Position numbers and translations under genes: made by a program
Notes under the pieces: generated by a model
Told to the model about the DNA's origin: nothing
The model's database searches: none
What the model saw: the letters and a program-made list of their open reading frames with translations, nothing else
Part shown: piece after piece, positions 1 to 13,100 of the stretch
Numbering within the stretch: the stretch's first letter is position 1
Layout of the letters: each line of letters begins with the position of its first letter
Assembly: GCF_036785885.1 (NCBI RefSeq)
Contig: NC_092323.1
Coordinates: 15,074,501-15,138,500 of the forward strand
Reading direction: 5' to 3'
From: Coffea arabica
Taxonomy: Eukaryota > Streptophyta > Magnoliopsida > Gentianales > Rubiaceae
DNA length: 64,000 nt

Positions 1-2845
1 GAGTTTTCACTCATTTGATAGCCAAAATTGTTAGTAGATCCTCTAAAATTTTAGAATTAGAGAGAAAAAACATTTATATACGTACGAATAGCTTGGAAGA
101 ATTTAGTTCAAATTTTGAGTGGGAAAAATCTTAATCTTGTTAAGTGTCTGTTTGGGCAAAAAAATCAATAGCAAAAAGAAAGTTTCGAAGTCTTTCAAGG
201 AACATGCTATAGAGGCTGATTGCCCTTGAAAGAACATGCTATTACATGCATGACATCGCTTCATCCCTTGGCCCTGGATTATGCTGCAAAGTTTAGCTTT
301 ATGCTATGTATTTTGTTAATAGGCAGCCAATTCAAGTGGAGGAGACATTCTTGATTTCTTAAGGTCAGTTTCTTTAATTTTAGTGGCCTTCTGTTGATTG
401 TAGATTCAAATCTGTGCAATTTAGAATTAGAAGGAATCCATTAACTTAGGTCAAAGTCAAAGTCAAATTTCAGACAAAGGCCTTTTATTGAAGTTTAAAT
501 AACCAAAATTGGATTGTGGGTTCAAATGTATACAATTTAGAATTAGATAAACGCGTATTAATTTAGGTTTAAGCATTCAATTAATTTAGGTCAAAGTCAA
601 AGTCAAATTTCAGGCAAATAATCCAAATTAAACCCGCCACATACTAATAAAGACCAAAAGAAAAAAGGGAAAGAAAGAGAACATGAATGGTTTGAAATTT
701 GCACAACTGTCTGGGTAGAAGAAATTCGTGTTCATGATAACGCAGATTGCTGAAGACGATCATCTCATGATGAAGTGCTGCTTTCTTTCATTTGTGAATG
801 AATTAGATAATTTCAAGTTTGTAGTGTTGATTATTTCTTGTTCCTCTCATGCTTTTGTCTCGTTATTTCTTTTGATTATTTCATGATTTTCATTGGACTT
901 CAGATTTTATTTATATCTACACGCCCACCGCATATTTAGCTACTTCAGAAAAATATGTAAAGTAAGAATCTGGGTTGAGACCAATTGTGAGAGGCAATCT
1001 TCTCTAACAACTTAGGGCTAAAAAATGCATGCAATCATAAGTTTTAGTGTGTGTGCCTGAAAAAACTAACTTTTGGGTGCAATTTAGAAGAATAAACTTC
1101 TAGTAGGGGGAAAAATGTGCCATATTCCGCTACAACTTGTGAAGTATTTTTCAAATGCCAAATAAAACAAGAATACACTGTTTTTAACCATTTCTGCTGT
1201 TATCTCCTACACTGATTGAAGCTACAAATTTTGAGCTCACAAAATTCTTGCTTAGGACATGAATTTGTTCCAAATTGAAGGTTTTCAGTTTTGAAGGGGG
1301 GGAGACGTTTGAATGTATATTATTTCAGTTGTGGAGTGCATTCACATTTGGAAGGGAATCAGACACATGCACACAAGGGTGTTATCCTTTGATGGTGTTC
1401 CAATTTCATTCAAATAATTGAAAATTTATACACAAGCTTTTCCACAAACATATAATTGTTACAAAAGATAAAATCTTATAAAACTAAAAAAATCAGCAGT
1501 TTCAACATCCACATTTATAAGTCAATGATTTCTATCTTTGAAACTACTCCACTAATCAATTATTCTGGGGAAAATGATAAAATGAATGCTTTATACAAGA
1601 AATGTCAATTTTTTGCATAAAAAATGTTCTCTTTGTCCCTTTTATTAGAAACTGCCATTTGGCTATACAGGTATCTCTGGTAGGCAAAACAAACAGATAA
1701 TCCGATATTTTATTGTAAAAAGTCTTTTGTCCCAAATTCCTGTATCATTTCTTGACCCAACATCTATTAGATCGCCATATATCCTTCATGAACCTCCCAT
1801 TTTAATTCTTTTTTCTTGTCCCATTATGTTCCAATAATTAATTATGGGGTAGAATGCAAAAAATAGCAAATTCAATAACAATATATAATCAGAAAATTCA
1901 TTAAAAACCAATTTTTTAGTTAAATTCTATCAAAACTAGTTTCATTCATGTTTTATTTTCTTTATCATTTCAAATAGAACCCAACAATGGCAAAAAGAGA
2001 AGTAAAAAACTCATAACCCCAAGTTAAACAAATTTTTCCAACTATTTTTTCCGTGAGTAAAATATTTACATACCTAAGTTAAAGCTTTTCTTGTCCATTT
2101 TTTATCTGGTTGTTGCTATATTCTTTTTTGTAGGGTAGGAATTTATGTAGCTGTTGACAATTTTTTTAAATAAACCTTTTTTGATATTTGTGTGACTAGT
2201 TCATTATTTTCTTTTTTAAAATCAAAAAAGAAAAAAAAATTGTGCTGCTTTTGCTATACTTTATATAGATAAATATAATGATATTTAATTATGTCGCCTT
2301 CTGGTGAAGGGAGATAGAGGGTAAAAAAAAAAACAGGTGACGGACGATTTGATGCTGCCAAAGCTCAAATTGGGGCGACCCATTGGCAACTTTTATCTTC
2401 TTTTCAACCTTTCTCAATATAGTTTTTTTTTTTTTTGGGTTAAATTTTTCTTTGGAATTTAGGATTTTTCCATTTTAAAAAGTCCTATATAACCCAAACG
2501 GTGATAGTATATACACTATGAGTGTATATAAGATTTACTCTAACTCTTTTTCAATTGTTAGTTTTACTAAATTTGATGTCTTCACGCCAGAACAAAGTGT
2601 TTTATCTTTTTTACCGTTGAAATTATCCTTACATGGTGAGGCATGACTTTTTTTTCCGACTTAAAAGTTATCTGAAATGGATATAGAGATCAAAATGATA
2701 CTTTTTTTTTTTTTGTGTGTGAAGGATGAATTTGCATCATTCTGAAAGTGAAGGACTAAAAATGTATAGATGCAATATTTGAAGGACTATTTGCTCAATT
2801 ATCCCAATAATTTATCATCACATGGTCAAATCCATCGACCTCGAA
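1..2845. other. Intergenic AT-rich DNA, no gene seen
   Basis: No open frame of convincing length or family resemblance was found on either strand. The stretch holds an imperfect direct duplication near its start (listed separately), several A/T homopolymers, and sequence near 2640-2810 that reads like worn transposon ends (the phrase 'gaaggacta' occurs twice). I see nothing else I can name. Confidence 0.6.
395..618. repeat. Imperfect direct duplication with GTCAAA triplets
   Basis: Two related copies lie at about 395-478 and 512-618. Both begin with GATTGT..GTTCAAAT/GATTCAAAT, then CAATTTAGAATTAGA, and both end with TTAGGTCAAAGTCAAAGTCAAATTTCAG. The second copy carries about 20 extra bases in the middle. 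Each copy has three GTCAAA units in a row. Read on the minus strand these are TTTGAC repeats, which contain the TTGAC core bound by WRKY factors. No adjacent gene is visible, so a regulatory role is only a possibility. Confidence 0.6.
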
Positions 2846-3025
2846 GGCTTGTTTGGATAGGGTATTATTTGAAATATTATTTGGAATAATTACTGTAGCA
2901 TTTTTTGTGATATGATGTATGTGAGATAAAAAGGTGATTGAGAATATAAAAAGGTGGGTTGAGAAATGTGTTTATGATGCAAGCGAAATATTATTTGAGA
3001 TATTGGAACTATCCAAACAAACCCG
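2846..3025. mobile_element. MITE, family M1 (copy 1)
   Basis: This is a short non-coding element with terminal inverted repeats: GGCTTGTTTGGATAG on the left and, on the opposite strand of the right end, GGGTTTGTTTGGATAG. The inside (GTAGCATTTTTTGTGATATGATGTATGTGAGATAAAAAG, given only as its position, about 2895-2945) resembles the insides of the elements at 16.27 kb and 25.89 kb. No transposase is present. The target duplication is not clear, so the superfamily is not assigned. Confidence 0.6.
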
Positions 3026-4630
3026 AATAATAACCTAAAAACAAAAATCTCAAGTGGACTCACTTTCTGATCAAACTTCATTCGTACGCATGCAATATCC
3101 ATTACCTAACATCTAATGACTAGTTTGTTCCAGCATTTGGTCCATCCTCCTAGGATGTTAAACCACAACCACAACCACAACCTATTTATTACAGTATTAT
3201 TTAAAAGTGGGACAGAAACATCCAAATAATCTAGAATTTGTCAACGGCATGAAAATTATCTACCAAGTAAACGATTGGACAGGCAACTTGCTTGTTGGTT
3301 GACATAGACAAAGATAATTCCACTAACAGTCTGCCTAATATTTCAAAATAAGACAAACATTTATCTTTGCCACTAGTAGTACTACATCAAGACCGCTGAT
3401 CATGCACCTGACTTTGCCTTCTCATGTCGGTAACATTCTACCAAGTTTTCATTGATTTCAAAGACCCTACGTACTCCACTACATAATCATGCATGAAGTA
3501 AATAAGGGTTAATTTCAAAAACCTCCCTCGAGGTTCATTCTAATATCACCTAGCGCTCTTAAAGTTTCAAAAGTCTCACTTACCTATCCTATCAATATGA
3601 TGTGACTAGATGTCCCGATTAGAGGGATTGAAATGACAAAATTACCCCCAATGTTCTCCTACTTTTTTTTAAGTAGCAAAAGGTTGAGAAAAGATTTTTA
3701 AAAAAAAATTCCTACGAGCTAAAATTTCAAAACACAAATAATAAGAATGCCAACTAAACTATTTTTCTCCCTCTTTGTTGCAAAAATCTATACTTTTAAT
3801 TTTCATCTTTGCCACAACTGATCTCCTAAAATTTTCATTCTAATTTTCCTCTTTGCGGCAAGATTTTCGTGTCTCTTTGCTGCAAAATCTTTGCTCTTAA
3901 TTGCCACTTCCAATCTCTTGAAGTTTTTATCTTTTTATAATGTTGAAGTAGTTTCAAAAGCTTCCCTTGCAGACAACAGTAATCTCTAGTTATGAAGTGA
4001 CTAAATTTATTACTTATTACTCTTACATCTTCTCATAGTTTAAGTTTAGTATTCCACCTTATTTGTCTTTTTTTTTTCATATTTCAACATTCATAAATCA
4101 AATTGCACAAGGGTAAAAGTGGAAAGATGATATAATTTCTCTCCTCCAATGCATTTTTTAATATTGTGTTTACACATAAGGGGTGACAAAATGTTACAAA
4201 AATTGTCATTCCAAGGGAACTATGTGAGATTTCTGAAACTTTAGGGGTGCTAGTTGAATGATGAATGATGTAACTTTTTCCATTGGTGCAGATCTATTCT
4301 TTGATATCTATGGTGAATGATGAATGATATAATTACAGCTATTTTCAAAACTATTCTTTGATATCTGTGTATGGTGAATGATGCAACTTCCAAAACGCGT
4401 TACACTAATTACCTTGTTATCCTACATATACATATTGGAGTAATTTACATGTTTAGTCCCTAAATAAAATTAAAAATCTCGCAAAATCCCCTCAAGGTGT
4501 ATTTTGAACTATTTAGTCCCTAAACTATTTCTTAATATTTCGTGAATCCTCAAGTATTATAATAAACTTTTTTTTAGTACATATGCTTTTCAATTTGTAC
4601 CAAAGTAGTCCTTCGTCTGGGTCAATGAGT
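3026..4630. other. Intergenic DNA with worn repeats
   Basis: No gene seen. At 3508-3590 the sequence begins with GGGTTAATTTCAAAAACCTC and contains CTTAAAGTTTCAAAAGTCTC. Near 4205-4255 the opposite-strand sequence CCCCTAAAGTTTCAGAAATC is similar, which suggests the remains of one inverted-repeat element spanning about 3508-4255. From 4251 to 4388 the phrase GGTGAATGATG and the phrase CTATTCTTTGATATCT are repeated directly. At 4450-4530 TTTAGTCCCTAAA occurs twice, another common plant repeat motif. Confidence 0.45.
4251..4388. repeat. Short direct repeats (GGTGAATGATG / CTATTCTTTGATATCT)
   Basis: CTATTCTTTGATATCT occurs at about 4293 and 4351. Each occurrence is followed by TGGTGAATGATG (with four extra bases in the second copy), giving a unit of about 60 bp. 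A further TGAATGATGAATGATGTAAC lies just upstream. It looks like local slippage or a small tandem duplication. Confidence 0.55.
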
Positions 4631-7600
4631 TGTGACAGCCTCACCTTCCTCTAAGGCGAACCAAAGAGGTTAGCGGACTGCCTGCCCAACTCTCGCCAGG
4701 ACTAACGGTGCAAGCAAACACGATCTAAAACGTTCCGGAAAAATAAAAGCGCGCTCCAACCAAGGTTTGTAAAATCGGGATCCTACGTAGGATCGATTTT
4801 AGTTTCACAGGATCGGATCGTAGGATCGGATCGTAGTATCGTAAGATCCTACCAAAAGCTCTTAATTGCAATTAAAGGTTACAATTCTTTGATAAATTAT
4901 AAATATACAATAAATATTTTCATTTATTTGCAAAATGGAGCTTCGTATTTCACAAATTTACCAAAAAATTGTAGGATCGTACGATCCTACCGATCCTACG
5001 ATCCTACGATCCTACACGATCCTACACGATCCTGCTACGATTCTATGCGATCCTGCAAAAATTAATATGATTTGCGACTCTGCATACGATCCGGATCGAT
5101 TTTGGTTATCCGGATCGTAGGATCGTACGATCCTACGATCCGGATCGCGATTTTGACAACTATGGCTCCAACAAGTCGAAATCGCAAAATAGCCAAACGC
5201 AAATCAAACCGTCGATGAAAAGTGGGTGCCATGTCATATAACTCGGAAAAATATTTCCAAACCAAATAGGACACATAAACAGGGTTAAACAGGGTTAAAC
5301 AGTGTTATACACATACATTTATAATTTACAAAATAAAAGGAAGATAATTAGATCAAAATACATTTAGGGTTTTTCCAACTATCGAGGAGCTTTACAAAAT
5401 ATATTAAAACTAGCTCAACTCATGCTTCAAAACATTATAGTCCCCAAAAGTGGTTCCCTGTAAGGAAAACAAAATTTAATAGAGTGAGCTTACGCCCAGT
5501 GAGATACTTTCACTCAAGCAAGGAAGTTCAATTATACATGAAAACGATCAATCCCAAATCATTCAAGAAGAAAGCTAAATAAAGTCACATATCAATAACA
5601 ATGGTAAAAGGATACGGACGGCTCTCAAGAGTCCCTTTCCTCGCTCGCCATACTTGATCGTATCTCATTGACCCTCCGTCAATGTACAACGTGTAATCAA
5701 ACGTAGACTCCACTTTACTTCCATTCCTTCCACCCAACATACCCCTACCGGGCCCGAACTCCAAACAGTTTAAATTTGGTAATACTCGAGTATACTGGAA
5801 TCGAGAGTCTCATACTACAAGATTCCATATAACAGTCCCCATGGCTCGTCAATTTTTACGATCAAGCCCTCGCCAGCTCGATTCAATCGACTACCAATGG
5901 GGTTGAGCTCAGTAGTAACAGTAATGACCGTTGGATACTCGTCCAAACGACACCAATTCCAGTATGTTCATATACCATTCAAGTAACACAGTAAACAGTC
6001 ATATGAGACATAAAGAGTGAGAGTGATCAAGTACACCCTCGCTTTAATCAATTTCAATGGTGCAAATAAACATTCAAGGCATCAATGTCAAGTGTAACAA
6101 AGTCACATAGTAACAAGCAAGTGAGTAGTACACTCACCAAGCAAGCAAATGAAATTTCATAAACTTCCGCCCAAAGAGCGTCTTGAATCACAGTCACGCC
6201 CTAAAACATTCAAACAAGCACAATGAGACTCGAATACGAGTCATAAACCAAATCCACATACTACCAAAAATAAGGCTCCATTAGAACGTATAAGTACCAA
6301 AGTAAGCTAAGGAAAGTCCGGAAATGAAAGTCAAACCCTAAAAACCCAAAAATAGTTTTGATGTCTTTTAGCGTATTGGACACAACCGGCACTACGATTA
6401 TCGGATGGATGTCCAATATACACCGTTTCGAAGCTAAAAGAAAGGGCTACAATGTTGAAGAAGGCCACTAAGTCCAGTTTGTAGTGCAACTAGGTCAAAA
6501 TTTCAATGTACCAAACCAGAACCGCATAAACAGGTTAGCGAACCGCATTCTGGTTAAATAACCATAACTCAGGCTACCGAAGTCCAATTCAAGTGATTCC
6601 AAAGCCATCTGAAAGCTAAGATACCAGGATATATTTCTTAAGAAGACATTGACAACCAAATCAGTAGTATTCCCGGTCAAACTAACCAATTACAGAAGTG
6701 GATTATCAGTTTCGGACAGAAACAGGGCAGCAGGGGTATTTCGGCCTTTTCACAGGCTACGTTGCTCCGATTGGGCTGAAATTTTGTAGGAAACTATAAA
6801 ACATCATTCTCTACAAATTTGATGTTTTAACCCAAGACTAATTCGTCCTCTAACTAGGGGAAACAGTACCTGGAAGAATGGGGTTAATTGAAACCCTAAT
6901 TCCGAAATTTCCTTTCAAAGCGGAAATTTTCCGCAAATAGCCACAATTTACGCACCATAGCTTCATTCTAGATCATTCCCAACCATTATCCATGGCCAAT
7001 CAATATTAAACATATAAAAACAGAAAAATCATGAATAAATAGAAAAATTCACCAATCTCAACCAAAATCATGAAATAGCCCACAAAATCACCTCTTAGAC
7101 TTCCACAAGCCACTAATTAAACATCATTAGATAGAAAAGAGAGGTTCCTTAGCTACTCACCTTATCAACCAAAGAAAGGAGACAACTTAGCACCTTAGTC
7201 TTCCAAACCATTTCACTAATCACCTCACAATCACTAAACTAAGGGTTTTTATGGAGAAAATTCAAGATTAATCGGTTGGTTTGTTGGATTGAGCAAGATT
7301 GGAGCAAGAAATTGGAGAGCTTTTCTTTTCTTTTCTTCCTAGAGAGGCTGGCCACAAGAAGCTTGAAATGAAGATGATTTTTGGGTAATTTTTTATTTAA
7401 TTGGTAAAGTAGTGAATAGTGGTCAAAGTCAAGAATTAACCACCGAGTGACACTTGTCACTACCATTAATGCATGGCTATCCTTTTGTCTCTCCAACTCT
7501 CATCCATTGAGTAACCTCTAATTATCTCTTAACACCTGCTAAAATAAACCCGGTATCCAACACTTAACCTAACTGGCCGAATTTTACCAAATTTTTCGCA

Positions 7601-7788
7601 CTAGCAGGTCCCACGTCCGGTATACGCTCTTAATTTCTCAAAAACTAACCGATACTAGAAAAATCATCTAAAAACTATATTTACTCATAAAAATTTTCTA
7701 GAAAATTTTCCTAATAAAGAAAATGCAGAAAAGCATGCAATTAAATAGAATAAAACCTAGAAAATAAGAAAATTTACGGGGTCTCACA
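4631..7788 (-). mobile_element. Probable solo LTR of a large retrotransposon
   Basis: The element starts TGTGACAGCC and ends GGTCTCACA, so it has canonical TG...CA ends with a short inverted TGTGA. It is flanked on both sides by the same five bases, TGAGT (4626-4630 and 7789-7793). It is 3158 bp long including a later 404-bp MITE, hence about 2.7 kb of original sequence. There are no gag, protease, RT or integrase frames inside and no second copy of the ends within it. It therefore reads as one long terminal repeat left by recombination between two LTRs. The minus-strand start TGTGAGACCCCGT resembles starts of large plant Ty3/gypsy LTRs as I remember them. That assignment and the strand are inference. 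Confidence 0.7.
4761..5164. mobile_element. hAT-type MITE nested in the solo LTR
   Basis: It is bounded by a perfect 8-bp target duplication, GCTCCAAC (4753-4760 and 5165-5172). Terminal inverted repeats of about 23 bp agree at 17 positions: left CAAGGTTTGTAAAATCGGGA, right (opposite strand) CATAGTTGTCAAAATCGCGA. Eight-base duplications with ends starting CA are typical of hAT elements. The ends are packed with GGATCGTA/TACGATCC units in both orientations, dense enough to fold on themselves. Subterminal motif arrays of this kind often serve as transposase binding sites. No coding capacity. Confidence 0.8.
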
Positions 7789-7793
7789 TGAGT

Positions 7794-9950
7794 GCTTTCC
7801 AAAACCTCCCCCCCCCCCCTCCCCCAAAAAAAAAGAAGTAAAAAAGATGAAAAAGTGGCCCAATTGAGAATTTATGAGATTCAATTCCACAAAATCACCA
7901 TATTCTTATCTTGCAAATGTGGTGTTCATATGAGTCAAAGGAACCTAGTGAGTTTTTATAATTCATAGCCCCCAACGTTGCTAACCAACTTATGCATCAT
8001 ACTCAACATGTACATTCTTGAAATTGATCCGTGGCTTCGATAGGCAAGCAAATATGAGCAGTGATTTTGGATTGTTCTGATTTTCTACACCCTCTTCTTT
8101 GGTTTTTCTTTAGCTCAATTTGGTTTTTTAAAAAAATAAATAAATAAAGCCGGAAAGCAAAAGAGTTTAGAACAAAACTTGAGGGACTTCTAAAACTTAA
8201 GGAACAAAGGTGACATTATTCACAAATCTTGCAGTTCAAGAATGTGGATCCAAACACAACTATTGTGCAGAAATTTCTTACATGCATTGCTTGAAGTTAC
8301 AATAATAGTAAACTTGTATAACTGAGGCCCAAAAATATTTGTAATTAATCCTGTTTTTATATATGCATTTAATTGGCAGACATCATTTTCAGTATACTTC
8401 AGCAGTTCAACTCTATGTGATTTACCCAGGTTAAATATGTTCCAAATGAATCAACCATATGTGTATATTTATAGTTAGAAATCATCAAAATAAATGTAAG
8501 CCATTATCTATTAGGGCCTACATCTGTGAACATCTGGAAAAACTTCTGTTCTTCTAAGTTCTTCTAAGTCAGCCTGTCCAATTCAGCATAAAGACTAGGC
8601 ACTAATGAGCAGTCAGTTCATAAAAACTAGAAGTAAAATTAGTTTAGTTAGGAAGCATTCAGATTCTGCCATTTGACATCTCCATCTTTACAGCAATCAG
8701 TCCTCATCCAACATTAAAACAAACAAATCTTGTCAATGTTCAAATGCAGCAGAATTGTGTTTGGTCATCCATTCTTCGCATGAACAAGGTGACTGTCATT
8801 TTTATGAGTTTACTCTATCATTTTCTCTTCAGAAAACCAGAAATTATTCCAGAGCTTTTAGGTCAATATTAACCTCTTTCAAGAAGGAAAAGAATACCAA
8901 AGTGATGGTCCTTTTTCTTGCAGAAAATTTTGTGTTTCCTTAAAGGACCTCTAATGCTTCACCTAATCCTCTTTAACCCGGTCGTCGTTAGAATTTAGAA
9001 ACGTGGATGGTTGTCCAGAGAAACTGACGCTTTGGACTTCAAAGTCAAGATTCTTCAGTAGGAAAGCTATTGGAAAACAAAAAGTGGGAGATTTTGCAGG
9101 ATTCGCTTTTTTTGGATTGCAGTTTTTCAAAGAAAAATTTTTATGTATTTTTTTAATCATATTTCTTATTCACCTTTTTACCTCATAAACATGAAACATA
9201 CATTTAATCGCTTTATGGGAATTTTTCAAAGTATAGGAGTTGATCGTTAAATTGTCAATCCAAACATTTACTCCTTACGGTGATAGTGTATCGATTTTGG
9301 GTGAAAAAAAAATCTAAATCACAATGGAAAAGTTGCTTTTTTCATAGCCCTAACCTTACTAAAATTGAGATTTAACTTGAAATTGATGATAATCAACTTT
9401 CACATGTTGGCAAGTCCAGTAAAAACAGCACTTTTTTTTTTCCTATTTTAAAGTTGATCAAAAACTGCAGCATTGAGGTAAACAACCCCCAGTCTTAGAT
9501 TTCCCACACATATAACGGTTAACCCAAACTCGACTTATTTTTGGGTCAACATTTCCCCCAATGGGCCTCCTTAACACTTCGCCATCCCAATTTTGATGCA
9601 GTTGTGATTACTGATTTGAACCCCTTTGGCTGTCTCGAGAAGGCAACGGCAACCGTAAAAGCTTCATACTGGAAGTTCTGAAACTCTACTCCAAGCTACT
9701 GAATCATGTGAAAACCAAATGTGGGAGTTTTTTCAATACGGAGGAGTGGATTTGAGCATAAGTTTGACAAGTTTCCACTAAATAGTTGAATGATCTTTAA
9801 AGAGTCTTCAAAGAAAGCGTGCCACCATTGTAGCTCACAGGGGACAAATTACTAGAATCAAGCAATTTTCATTTCTTAACTTTAGCTTTTGAGGAGCCAG
9901 CAATCACAATCCATCAAAACCCAGTACAAGTACAATTTTCAAAATGTAGC
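7794..9950. other. Intergenic DNA, no gene seen
   Basis: No supported coding sequence. It has a C-rich run near 7808-7825 followed by an A-run, and otherwise AT-rich unique-looking sequence. The small open frames between 8750 and 9190 have no family resemblance and overlap on opposite strands. The last 200 bases may include the 3' untranslated end of RNR1, which is transcribed leftwards. Confidence 0.5.
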
Positions 9951-10134
9951 CATATAGATATATATTAAGAATTAACTCTATACAAATGGGTTAAAAGTTA
10001 CAAGTAGCACACTAACTACACTCTTGAACCACATCCCAAAACACCATTGATTCTTGTTTTCTGCACCCGAGTGTGCCATTGCCAGTCTGTTAACAAAACA
10101 TGACTCTAGGCCAAATTCTAATCTGTTAGTGGTT

Positions 10135-13100
10135 TTAACTTCCACAAGCCATGCACTCTTCCCTGTTTGCTAGGGAGCACACCATCTGGGCCATTTTACT
10201 ATCATCATCAGCAGTTGTCTTTGGTTTATCCTGCATCAAATACGTAAATGCAGCACCTCAGCAAAACAATACAGGTTAAATGAGACAGTTGGGTTTTGTA
10301 GTTTAGCAGTACTTACCTTAAGCATTGCAGTGTCTACTGTGAATTTGATGGCATCCGCTGCAGCTCGTGAGCGCAGATAATACATCCCTGTTTTTAAGCC
10401 CTTGATATCCACATACACCAAAAAAGATATAATTAAGAGTTGGTTAAGTAGGAACAATTCAACCAAAATTTTAAGTGAGAAAAAGAAAGAGTAACAATGG
10501 CTCAATTTAATGGTATGATCAACTTCTGAAAAGGATATGATCAATTATCTCATAACTGATATTCATGTCAAATGCAGCTTGATCAAGTGTGGAAATCTTA
10601 ACTCAACCTGTGTCATGCTATTTCAGTATACAATCTTATCTATGTATTTTATGGATATAATTGTACTGACTAGTACAGTCAAAGAATTCAATCCAAAGAG
10701 AACAAAAATCAGTTAAAACTATCCAATTAGCCATATTCCATTTCTTTACAAACTTATCAGTTGAGACATAAGGTGTGAAATACAGTAGTTTTGGACAAAG
10801 AAATAGTTAGTTCTTGAAAACTGATCTACTTGTGCTGCACTAATGATTATAGCTTTGACTTTATCATACAATTAAAAACACTAACCAGACACTTTCTATT
10901 ATAGTAGTCCTTCAAACATGGAACACTCGTAGCATGACATATACAAATATTTCTTACATAAATTCATAAATTTAGTGATGTTAGTATTCAAACTCTTAAT
11001 TAACATCTCCCTCAACTAATCATTGTATTGATCCAACTATACCTTTGACCAAGCATGAAAATGAAGCGACGTAAGCTTCCCAAAGTTGGGTTGGTCCATA
11101 TGAATGTTAAGACTTTGACTTTGGTCTATGTAGCATCCACGATCTACAGCCATATCAACCAATGTCCGCTGTTTGATCTCCCAAACAGTCCTGTTAGTAC
11201 CAAATTGAGTCAGCATGTTGCGATAAGGAATGTGAGAAAATAGGAAAATAAGGCGTGTAAGTGCTCCAAAATAAGAAGCATACTTGTATATGGCTTTAAG
11301 ATCTTCAGGAATTTCAGGGATTTTCTGTACAGAGCCATCCTCATAGATTATCCTATTCTTAAGTGCTGGAGTCCAAAGACCCATCTCAGTTAAGTCATGA
11401 AGCAGATGCTTATTCACCACAACAAACTCCCCACTGGAAGAACAGTAAAACACTCGGATGTCAGCAAATAATACTCAATTCGGAGTGAGCTCAAATAGCA
11501 TCAAGAAAATATACCTTAGAACCCTGCGACTATAGATGTTGGATGTATATGGCTCAAAGCACTCATTATTTCCAAGAATCTGACTAGTAGAAGCAGTTGG
11601 CATTGGTGCTATAAGAAGTGAATTTCGTACTCCATTTGTTGCAATCATTGCCCGTAGAGCATCCCAATCCCACCTACTTGAAGGTGTTACTCCCCACATG
11701 TCTGGCTGAAGAATTCCCTGCAAACACAGTGGCCAGTGATTACCCCAGTAGAAACATTGCAGAGATGAAGATATCTTAGCTCAAATACTTGCTCCAACTT
11801 CCTGATTTATTTTAGCATAACCAAGGGCGGCTCAAAATGGAACTAGTAACTATGTTGAACTTGTTTCATCATTTCAACCAGATAAAGACAAGGACTTTAG
11901 TTTGAAGAAGTCCAATAACTAGCAGTAATAATTCCAGATATGCCAAAGCAAAAAACAAGCACAAAAGCACATGTAAACCAGATCGACATACAAAGTTATT
12001 AACTAAACAATAAGACATCATATGACTACTGGTGTCACTGTAAGGAATCTTTAGAATACCTTGCTCACAGGACTTCCATCATAAGTTTCATATGGGCCAT
12101 CTTTAGCAGCTAATTCAGAAGAAGATTTTAATGCATGATAGTATATGGTCTCAAATATGTCCTTGTTCAGCTGTTGAGCCTGTCAGAACAATTGGCTGCA
12201 TAATCAGACTGCAGTGAATCAGAAATTCCAGCAAATAAACAACAGGTAAAAAATTTACCTCAAGCGAGTCAAAGGCCATGCCAAGCAATATGAAAGTGTC
12301 AGCAAGGCCCTGGACTCCAATGCCAATGGGCCTGTGTCGAAAGTTGGATCGCTTTGCAGTATCAACAGGGTAGTAATTGATGTCAATTATTTTGTTCAGA
12401 TTTGAAGTAACTATTGCAGTAACCTGTTTCAAAGAACAAACCAAAGCCAAATCCACACTTCAATTTTATGACAAACGCTCATATTTCAAAGCAACAGGAA
12501 ATTAATGGAATAAATATAACCTCTGCTAGCTTGTCAAAGTCAAAGAATCGATTTGCAGAACCTCTGCTGCCAACAAGTTTGGATGGTTGTGATTCAGATG
12601 TGAATCCCTACAAAAATAAAATAAATAAAACAGCCCTTGCTCAATAATCAATTAAGGAAATTTTTAGAAAGAACAACTTTAATTGAAAACATCTGCCTAT
12701 GATAACTACCTTTTCTCTAACATATCGTGGCAGAGCAATTGAAGCCAAATTGCACACAGCAGTTTCTGTAGGACTTGTGTATTCAATGATCTCGGTACAC
12801 AAGTTAGAAGATTTAATTGTCCCCAGGTTCTGCTGGTTGCTTTTTCTATTGCAAGTATCCTGAGAGAAAGCAAACAAAAAGGTGGGTAGAATAACTCACA
12901 AACAAGCATAAGCACCAAATTTAGCCATAAGAAATGCCCGAACTCCACTAACCTTGTACAGCATGTAAGGTGTTCCAGTTTCAATCTGGGATTTCAGGAT
13001 TTCAAACCAGAGATTCTGTGCCTGAACAACTTTTTTTGCCTTACCCTATGAAAAGAAGTCACTCTTAGATAAAACCACTCCCAGAGAATGCAAGGACAAA

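Noticed and set aside
4970-5160. Repeated TCCTACGA units considered as a CRISPR-like array or satellite
   Set aside because: Units are contiguous without unique spacers, occur in both orientations, and are bounded by MITE ends with an 8-bp target duplication in a plant genome.
5281-5305. GGGTTAAACAGGGTTAAACA as possible telomere-type repeat
   Set aside because: The unit is GGGTTAAACA in two copies, not TTTAGGG. It lies inside the solo LTR.
11055-11243. Plus-strand frame of 62 codons
   Set aside because: It is opposite RNR1 exon 15, whose minus-strand product is the conserved [18 protein letters not shown] region.
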